Below are positions 1 to 64,000 of a stretch of DNA of 64,000 bases, piece after piece. The notes under the pieces are model-generated. The model was not told where the DNA came from, ran no database searches, and saw only the letters and a program-made list of their open reading frames with translations. Made by a program: the position numbers and the translations under genes. The stretch covers positions 1,800,378-1,864,377 of the forward strand of contig OZ025278.1 in NCBI GenBank assembly GCA_964019165.1, written 5' to 3'. How positions within the stretch are numbered: the stretch's first letter is position 1; every line of letters begins with the position of its first letter. This DNA is from Mastigias papua. Taxonomy: Eukaryota > Cnidaria > Scyphozoa > Rhizostomeae > Mastigiidae.

Positions 1-84
1 TACACCATGAAACATTAGTTATAATGCAAACCAACAACTCAAATTCGTATTAATGTGTCTGTGTTAGTAGGCAGAGTAGGTCTC

Positions 85-44631
<44,547 letters not shown>

Positions 44632-44721
44632 CTGTAAAAATAAATTTCAAAAATATGAGCACAGTTAGGGAAATTAATTATCTAAAGTCAACGGGATTGA
44701 CATTATTAAAATCTTGAAATG

Positions 44722-44946
44722 TGATAATGAAAGGGATAATTAAACATGATAATGAAAGGAATAATTAAACATGATAATGAAAGGAATAATTAAATATGAT
44801 AATGAAAGGAATAATTAAATATGATAATGAAAGGAATAATTAAATATGATAATGAAAGGAATAATTAAACATGATAATGAAAGGAATAATTAAACATGAT
44901 AATGAAAGGAATAATTAAATATGATAATGAAAGGAATAATTAAATA
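44722..44946. repeat. 25-bp minisatellite, about nine copies
   Basis: Unit GATAATGAAAGGAATAATTA plus AAYAT, repeated almost exactly, about 90 bp upstream of the gene A start codon. Confidence 0.95.
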
Positions 44947-47367
44947 TCCCAGGTGGAAGGTCTCTTACTGTTGATTTTTAAAGATCAGTCTTCTATTATT
45001 TTTGCAAAACTCTATAGTTTTAGAACGATGTATGCATTGTGACACACAAAATATTTAGCCTTACACGCTTTTTTTAAAAGAAACCTACCTCAAGGCCTAG
45101 TTCTAAAAGTTCCTTATTTGTAGACCTCAAATCAGCAAATAATAGTACCAAAAGTTCCTTATTAGTTCCTTAATTTGCACTGCACATCAAGTGCCATAAA
45201 AATAGTACAGAAACAGGATAAACATAAAATTTTGAATTTTGCCTTTACTTGTGGCTAGAACTGAGGAGCAAAAACACAAAGACGGTAGGAACAAAGTTTT
45301 ACAAATTCAAAAGTGAAATGTTAATCAATGAATATCATGTCTGTTCCATTAATGTCATCCAATGTAATATACTCTTCGCTTGAATCTTCATACAGAACTC
45401 GATATTCAGCTAGCTTGGTGTTGGATGAAGCACTTGAAAGGAAACGGCATTTTTAGTTCTTGATGCTTGCAGCTATAAAAATCTTTCAAATCGAAAAGTT
45501 CCTTAGGGGTTTCATTTTTAATAGTATAAGTTCATTAAATATTTCGGTCTTCTACGTGTAGGTTCCTTATAAATCGGTTCCTTATAATAGAAAAACGTGT
45601 ACAAGCTCGCACCGTCAACCTTGGCCAAATGGATTCAAAGATAGACCGTAATAGCATTGTGCTTAGCATCTAGCGAATGCATAGGGGAAGTAAAAGGGGG
45701 AATCCAAGGGCCTATTCTTACCTAGCATACGCAGTACTGCTACACCACCCAATTCGATGTTCTTCACACTCCTTCGCATACGATAAATTCTAAAAATTTC
45801 GGGGTGTCAAAATTTCCAGCAAAATTGGATTCCAGACACTTGACTGTCGCACTTTCTCCATCAGACACTTTGCAAGTTCGAAAAGTTTGTGACACAATGA
45901 CGAAGAGAATATAACACTTTTGACGTAGGCACTCAATGCTCTTTTATATACCTTTACTCACCAATATTCATCATTTATTGTCAAAAATAGTGTAATATGA
46001 TTCAGGGTGAAATGATCGTCGTGACTTTTGACTAGCATTTGTCATGGCCCCCTATAGTTTACTGAGCTCTGCTCGCTACTGAATTATGCTGCTACTAAAT
46101 AATGCTTACTACTGAAATTATACATGCCTCCCTCAATACCTTTTGCCCTACCCCAATTATTAATATTGATTGGTCCCTTAACAAGTCCGAAAATTTACTA
46201 GCTTAATGGTCCGAAACTTAATTCTTGGGACTGTTGTATTGAATTCTCATCATATTTCTTGCTGAAAATCAGACACATTGTCTTCAGTGGAAAAAATACG
46301 GTGGTACGTCACAGTAAGTAATGCACAACAAGTAGAAATAATAACACGTTGCATCTCATCCAATATGGGGATTATTTCCAATGTTTAATTCAGAGCTCAG
46401 TTTTAATACAGAGCTGCGACAATTATCACCAAGCACCAAGTGAATGCAAATATCGTCTGCCACCAGTTATGTCCATTTTAAGGTTGTAGTTGTGGAGAGG
46501 CAATCATCTAGGTTGTTCTTCTTGTAGAGTCTGTACCAGACGTTAAGCTCAGCGTTGCCAAACAGTAGCAGAGCTATCATCATGGACATACATTACTAGA
46601 CTTCTGCTAATCGTTCCATGCCCCCCCCCCAAGATCAATGTTGTTATCGATGAAGAATTTCATGCTTGATACGAGGCCTTTTCACTAAAATCCCACGAAA
46701 GAACATGTGGGAGGGGGACTATTTATTGTACAAACAATAAGTAAAGGGCAAATATGAAATGATTCTGTCTGTCTGTCAAGCCAATCATTTCTTTGCTGCC
46801 TTATCGGTTGGATTTGATCAGATTCAGCGCTCTTCTCAAGCTCGAGCTGGTACTTTGTTAGGCATGAGGCATTATAGCATCTTGCTAAAACCATATTTTA
46901 TATATCATTCTGTAGTGCTCAAAAGTTTTAATATAGCAATCTCAAACTTACCTTTTGGACGGTCTCTCACGATTTCTATCCGCAGTCTCACGGAAGAGTA
47001 TGGTATCATCGTTGACATCACGTGACAGAATTTCATCAAGATTAGCCAATCATCGTGAATCAAACCCAACGAGGAAGAATTTTGGCGAAATCCCATATCA
47101 TTATCGGACTATCAATCTGTGCTATAAATTGCTTCATTGTCAAGGACAACCTTTCTATTGCTCTGTGGTTTCCAACAGTATGGGAGGTCAGCATAATCGA
47201 GGTGAACGGAATATTTGCTAGGAGCTAATTGCAAAATATTATATATGGGGAGAGGAGGGGGGGGGGATAAAACTGACATGTTGCTAGGGATTTCTAACCT
47301 AGGGGCGTGAGCAATTGTCATTTCATACGAGAGCCAGGAAGCTGGAAAAGTCGAAGGATAGATCAAA

Positions 47368-47615
47368 TACCGTAAATCCTCGAATTAGCCCCCTGGGGGC
47401 CTATTTATTTTTGCTGCTTCTTGGGTGGTGGCTTATTCGAGGGGGGCTTATAAAATTATTTGACAAATGTCGTATAAAAAGCTCATTGCCAAAGCTCCTT
47501 TTCTCCATACTAGTACAAGAACAGTCTATATTTAAGCATTAGTCTGTATTACTTTCTTCATCATCACCTAGGGTGGGGGTTTATTCGAGGGGGACTAATT
47601 CGAGGATTTACGGTA
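47368..47615. mobile_element. MITE with 21-bp perfect inverted ends
   Basis: Ends read CCGTAAATCCTCGAATTAG on both strands, preceded by TA (47368-47388 and 47595-47615). 248 bp, non-coding. A TA duplication as in mariner-type elements is possible. Confidence 0.8.
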
Positions 47616-48263
47616 GAATGTGCATACTCTCTGTGTGCCCTGCGGCTGCTAGGTACGTTAGCTGCATACTACAAATCTTTACTTGACGAAAATGATCTGG
47701 GCGGGATCAGATTTCTCAAAAATCTAAAATCAGGGAGAGGGTGGGGAGATAAGAACGCCCACTAATGATGAAAAAATGCCGCCCCAGTTAAAATGATGAA
47801 AAAATGCCGCCCCTGTTAAAATAAACGTCCATGGGTACTATGAGCAAACTTCTTACTAAGTGACCTTGCTCAAATAAGCACCTATTTTCAATTCATATGT
47901 ATTTCTATTTGGTGTCCTTCATAAAGAAATGCACCTTTCAGCATTAGAACACACATATTACAATTTACAAATAAGTTTAGATAAATTGTGAATAAAAAAA
48001 CTTGCAAAAATTATGCTGCTGCTGCTGCTGCTCTTCCAAGGGCTTGCGTTTTACTGCTCTTTACATGGGGTTCAACTTTTTCTTTGAATCGATTTAATAC
48101 CATGTAGCTCAAGGATTTAAGCTGAAGCATTGCGCAACAGCACGCGTTGAGTGCAGTATAATGAAGCCTTTTCTTAGCAAATTGTGTCCTTGTGTCTGAG
48201 AATCAAAGGATGTTTATACTGCTTCATTGTGTAGTGCACAGATGTCGGTGTTTGTTTTCTATC

Positions 48264-48321
48264 CAATTAAGAAGGAGGGCTTACCCGATACGCAATTAAG
48301 AAGGAGGGCTTACCCGATACG
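48264..48321. repeat. 29-bp direct duplication
   Basis: CAATTAAGAAGGAGGGCTTA... occurs twice back to back, at 48264 and 48293. Confidence 0.95.
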
Positions 48322-50372
48322 ATAAGCATACATGCATGCATGAGCTTGTATGTATGTATATGCATGTTTGCACATTTATGTGCATGGAAATAAACATTTA
48401 TAGACTCATTTGAGAACATACTTTGGTTCCACCACAAGTTCTGACTCACCAAACCTCACCTCAAATGAAAACATTTATGCTTTGGTTTAAAATTAGTTGT
48501 AAAGAACAGTTGGAGCTCTCAGTTTGCTGTCATTTACTGTATTTCATAACAAATTATAAACACTGCGTGTTACTCTCTGCTTGTGATAACAAGAAGGGCA
48601 TTATGTATGTTTAATATAAGAATGCGGATACTCAATTAGCAGTATGCGGAAGAACATTTCCATCGGACATATTCGATGAACGTTGCAAGCGTTGCAAAGA
48701 GATGTAGTTCGTATATTGTCTGGAATCTCAAGAGATTACTGCATTACTACTTCATGAAGACAACAGTTTGACTCCCCCCTCCCCCTGGGGCATTCACACA
48801 TTTGAATAAGAATCGTTCAGCACTGCATATACACACAGGTCGGTGTTATATCATAATCGAGATACATACATGACGCAATTTATGATATGGAGGCTCCACT
48901 ACATTGGCGCATCCTGGTGTCTTACGACTTTAGGTGACAAAGACCGTAAGTTGTGAAATGCTGTTTGCACACACTGTTTCTTGTGCACCATGTACAGTGG
49001 CTGTTCATCTAATTAGTGACACACATGAATGGATTAACGAGATTCCCAATGTCCCTATCTGATTCTGTGAAAAGACATGAGAGGTGTAGGATAAGTTGGG
49101 GCATTTGCGTGCACTCGCGGTGCGCTCTGCGGCAGTGAAATACCACTAGTCTTATCGTTTTTTACTTAAGGTCTACCTCCACTTGGCCGCGCGTACGGTA
49201 CGGCCACATCTGCGCATGCTCATTAGCTCGGTATGATGCAACATCCCTGGCCGTCGCGCTCGTGTTCTGTACGCTTTGAGAATAGAACCAAAGCCAACTG
49301 TCTGAGCGGCCGCCTGTCGTACACAGGCAATCATCCAATACGGTAAGACAGCGGAAACTTATTTAATATTAAACTCCACAGTCATATCACCGACCAGACT
49401 GGCATTCGCAAAATTACCAGGATTAAAAATGTGAACAAAGGAATTGCAGGCTCAACAAGTGGGTTCCTTCTCATTTCATCACTTTGTATTTGCGGAACAA
49501 CTTCAGTCAGTAGTTGCTCAAACTTTGCTGCTGTTCTAGTTCCTATTCTTTGTGATGGTTTGATTCAAGGAAGTTGTGTTCCTTTAAAAAGAACACTAAA
49601 AAACAGAACGTGGATTGCTTACTGTTATGAACAACTTTGTTCGGAAGAGATACCACAGAAATAAGTCTATTGTTAGCTGTAAGGAAGCCAGCTCCAAAAA
49701 GGTGGGGGGGGGGGAACAATAGCGAAAAGGTAAGATGGGGGTCTGTGGCCGAAGCCTGGGAAAAATGTTTGAAACCATGCCATTTATACTATAGGAAAAC
49801 ACCCTTTCTACATTTTGAGATGCAACCATTCTAGCAAGAATCCCGAAATCGTTTATAAACGTAGGTATTCTGGTTGTTTCTGAGTCAATCTGTCTATTTT
49901 CTACGTTTTTAGGCAAAAGGATGCTTTCAGCTTAAAAATTTTTGGCAGGGCAAGGGGTAAAATCTTCTAGCTAGGGAGGCAATGCCCTCAAGCCCATCCC
50001 TAGCTTTGTGGCTAATTGTTAGTATCGTATGTGTAACTACGGAATGTTATCAGTTTCGAATCTGAGCTAATTCAAACGATAAATCTCGTAAAAGTCATGA
50101 TAAAGTCTGGAGCTAGGACATCGAAAGGCTGAAACTTGATGACATAAAGTAAAGAGCCTGTTGCCGTGGTTCGAACTGCGGAATTTGCATGCACACAGCA
50201 AGATTCTGAAATGTCATAATCAATACTCCAAATAACATTATAGATTATTTTCATGCACGTGCAGTGCACGCCAATTGAGAATACTCTACCTGGACTTGCA
50301 GGTCTGGCACAATAATCGTGCAAAAAACATGTCATGAAAAGGAAAAAGAAAAAAAGAGAAAAATTGACATAC

Positions 50373-50929
50373 CTTGAAGATATTTGTATCCAGAATTCAT
50401 ATTTCTGAAGAAATTCACTCGCACCTCTTTGGAATTCAGCCTATCAGTCACTGGGTAAGTCAGGTATGGGGTAAGTAGTCTGATTACATTCCATGTCTTT
50501 ACTAACATCACAAACTGCAGTAAAGTGTGATTCACCATGCAAAAATTGACCACCTCTGAGTATGGAACAGAACCTTGGCGTATTTTCTTCGCGTCTCCAT
50601 CCATTTCATTAACAACTACTTAACATCACAACACCTCTTTGCAGCTTTCATCTCCCATCTCTAGCAAGCCTCCTCTTACACTCGAGGCTCAGCTGGATCA
50701 CGTGGCAGGAGTGGGTAACAATCAATGTTAAAAATAAACTCAACGGCCTTTTAAACTGTTAGATTTACAATATGATGAAAAGAACTTCAAAATTAAGGAG
50801 CTTTAAGAACTAGGCCTTATGCTAGATACCTCATAAAAAACGTGTATTTACCACTGGAACTGGACGACAGTACCACGGTTATGTCACGTCCATAGTTCCT
50901 TGGAGGTACTACAGGCAAATGGGAACCGG
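50373..50929 (-). CDS. Two candidate exons of an unrecognised gene
   Basis: Candidate exon 50852-50929 (VVPPRNYGRDITVVLSSSSS) ends in phase 1 at GTAAAT. Candidate exon 50373-50615 begins after TAG with two bases that complete the codon, stays open for 81 codons (NEMDGDAKKIRQG ... RVNFFRNMNSGYKYLQ) and ends at GTATGT. The matching phases are the only support. I recognise no domain, and no further exon is evident on either side. It may be a chance reading or a gene remnant. Confidence 0.25.
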
Positions 50930-52756
50930 CTACAGAAATTATTATTAGACTGTCTACCAAGTTTTCATGATTGCAACTTAGATGCGTAGAGCTATGAAAT
51001 TGCATATGGGAAGAGAGGCATTTGAAATCTGAGACTTTGAATAGGAAAACTGTTTATTGGTTACAAAATAGGTAAGAGAGACCTTTTCAATGATATATTA
51101 AAATCATACTTGTTGGAGTTCTCGCTATAAGTATCAGCATTGAGACTGATCTACCGAGTTATGGATAAATCCTACTCGTGAAGAACTAATAAAGAGAGCA
51201 ACGAAAGAAAAAGATAGATTAATTTTAAACTGCTCACTATCCCATACTGGAAAATGTGCTCTTTAAAACGGCAATAACATAGGTTCAAATGCAACGTCTG
51301 AAAAGATTGAGTAAATAAGTTCATTGAAAAATCAACGACAATCGATTATGGCAATAGCGTACTACTACTAATGACAGCAAAAAAGTAAAGCAGTATACAT
51401 ACTAGGCAAGGCCTACCAAAACTAAAGATGACACAAGAGCATGGTATATTAAAATTGGGGAATGGTATAGGCTATTGCATTCAATATAGCAGGGGATAGA
51501 AAACATCAAAACTAGTCCTGAGTCATGAATGACGATAAAATTGACAGGGTATTGCAAATTTAAGGCGCCAAACATACTTTTCCTATAAGAATACCTAAAT
51601 TTTCGTTGAAACATAATATTCTTTATTAAAAATTTTTTATTTTCAGTCTAAGAAAATTTGTAAATTACTCTTAGATTTCAGCAATTTTTGGTATTAACGC
51701 TCGTATAGACTATATATTCTTATAATAAAGCGTGTGTAATGGAGAAGATCCCGCGAAGAGGAGCCGAGTCGCATAATAGCATAATGACTCCCAGACCGAA
51801 TACGCAAAGCTCACACTTGTTTTGTCTTCTAAAGAAAACTTAATTAAGCAAAATATCTCATTCTTGATGGAGTCTGAGCCTTTGCTGTATTCTTAAATTA
51901 TTCTTAAATTTCAGTGAACTTGGCCCTTGGTATTCTTATAGGCTAAATTATTATAAAAAAGCGTTTAGTTCACCAACCGCACCCTAGAAACAGGTGACGT
52001 TTGCTTCCTACAAGGTAGGATATTTACATCAAAACAAAAAGGCACTTAAGGGGGAACCTGTGATTACAGTTTCCAAAAAATATTTTCAATAGCTGCATGT
52101 GAATAGACCTAAGGGCTGTCAGAACGTTCTTTTACGAAATTATTTGTCAATGCAGATCGGCAAGCAATATCCTCTTCAGTGTTAGTTTAGAGTACTTAGA
52201 AAGCATTTTTCCTATAAGAATGCACCCAAAGGTTCGCCCTTGCCCAAATCCCATATTGGATAGGCCTCGTCCTGGTGGTACCACATTACATAGAATGGCA
52301 ACTGAGCTAATTACATGATACAACAATAAATACAACGCATATCAAACTTGTTAAACGATTAAAATAATTATCAATAAAAAAATACCGCAAAAGCTCTAAT
52401 TCACCTTCCCTCTTTCAAGCTCCTTTTCCAATAGATCCATTGGCCTCCTTGGAATTATAATTGTTTCCAATAAGCATCCATAAATTTAGTATACCAGAGG
52501 AGAAATGACAAAAGATCACAGCGTTCACGCAGAAACAAACACACTCACTTTTCAATATTTCCTATTCAAATTTTATGTGCTCAAGAGATTAACAGCTGTC
52601 CTGTCTAGCTCTGACTTAAGTTCTTCCAATATTCGCTCAGATACTTTTGGATCTAAATTAGCCCCCCTCTCTAGCTCCCATACAAGATCGAAACATTCAT
52701 AGGTCTCCACCGGAGCTTGTTAGAGCTCTTACTGTATATACATGTATATTGACTTA

Positions 52757-63414
<10,658 letters not shown>

Positions 63415-63859
63415 CTACAAAATCAAATCAATAAGAAATAGCATACAATTCAATTACCATTTGAATCTGAGAAATGAGCCACAAGTGTTCCAAATCGTAA
63501 ATAATACTTGCTATCTATATGGTTGTGCTCTTAAGTCCAAAACTTTTAAAGATACAATGCGGGGACAGATTTTCTAGTGCGAGTTAGAAAACTCTTATCC
63601 ACATCATGGCACTTCATTATTTGAATTACTTGAGGTATGTGGTATCCTATTCAGATGTCGCTGAAACGGAATTATCGCTGTACTTCTTCGTTTCATCTCA
63701 CATGCAGTCACGATTCTGGTGTGAGCTGAGCAGGTCCTCTCTCAACAGCAACTCTAATGCACATTGCGACGGAGCTGCGATAGCTTCCCTGTACGAATTG
63801 GTTAAGAGAGGGGCGGTGCGAGCAAATGATCTAACCTTGAGCAACAATTTGAAAGCGTG

Positions 63860-63935
63860 GTCCGATAGCTCAGTGGGTAGAGCACTTGAAATACAAAATC
63901 AGGGATCACGAGTTCGAATCCCTCTTGCGTCGGTT
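63860..63935 (+). repeat. tRNA-like element (SINE head or tRNA pseudogene)
   Basis: Box A TAGCTCAGTGGG, paired D stem GCTC/GAGC, box B GAGTTCGAATCCC. The anticodon arm pairs (CTTGA/TCAGG) around a 9-nt loop, not 7, and the acceptor pairing is partial. Box A and B point to Pol III ancestry. Confidence 0.55.
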
Positions 63936-64000
63936 ATTTTCTCGCACTTTCACTTTCAAGTCATAATTCTGTTGAGAATTAACCCATTCATCAAAATTCC

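Larger units (their letters stand above)
44632..52756. other. Intergenic region between gene A and gene B
   Basis: About 8.1 kb between the gene A start and the gene B stop. It holds a 25-bp minisatellite (44722-44946), a C run at 46621-46630, a MITE (47368-47615), a 29-bp direct duplication (48264-48321), two candidate exons (50373-50929) and AT-rich MITE-like sequence near 51580-51970. No ortholog-grade coding sequence seen; the promoter of gene A should lie here. Confidence 0.6.

Noticed and set aside
63860..63935. Functional tRNA gene
   Set aside because: 9-nt anticodon loop and poor acceptor pairing; kept only as tRNA-like.

Overview
The window is eukaryotic and animal. It holds multi-exon genes for modular extracellular proteins (CUB, EGF, D8C, von Willebrand D), short introns with GT/AG ends, and many transposable elements and microsatellites. 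It is AT-rich. The architecture suits an invertebrate; a sponge is plausible, but I cannot fix the taxon from sequence alone.

Two tandem paralogous genes lie on the minus strand and encode single-pass membrane proteins related to VWDE (von Willebrand factor D and EGF domain protein). Gene A (44631 down to 85) can be read as 32 coding exons totalling 7545 nt, which divides by three: 2514 residues plus a stop. Its order is signal peptide, three CUB, four EGF, VWDE-like module 1, VWDE-like module 2, one transmembrane helix and a 227-residue cytoplasmic tail. Gene B (63414 down to 52757) is cut by the right edge. Its 17 visible exons total 3657 nt (1218 residues plus stop) and encode the end of one module, a full second module, a transmembrane helix and a 118-residue tail. 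Exon lengths and phases match almost exactly between modules, which validates the model.

The last large intron of gene A (1167-12928) is a nest. A TIR DNA transposon (2149-12255, 8-bp target duplication GCTAAGAG) carries a transposase gene split by a complete Ty3-type LTR retrotransposon (5366-10542). The two 168-bp LTRs are identical, so the inner insertion is recent. Gag and pol overlap at a textbook -1 frameshift signal. The transposase also shows a slippery heptamer, 6-nt spacer and perfect 10-bp stem at its own frame change; this is either a real recoding signal or a coincidence around a mutation.

Other introns of gene A hold a near-complete LINE (31123-34213) with an intact 990-codon frame but a changed endonuclease residue, a 5'-truncated LINE end against a splice acceptor (14071-14966), tRNA-derived SINE-like pieces, fold-back elements and MITEs, and long (TA)n and (CA)n tracts. 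Between the genes (44632-52756) I see repeats, one MITE and two weak candidate exons, and no convincing gene.
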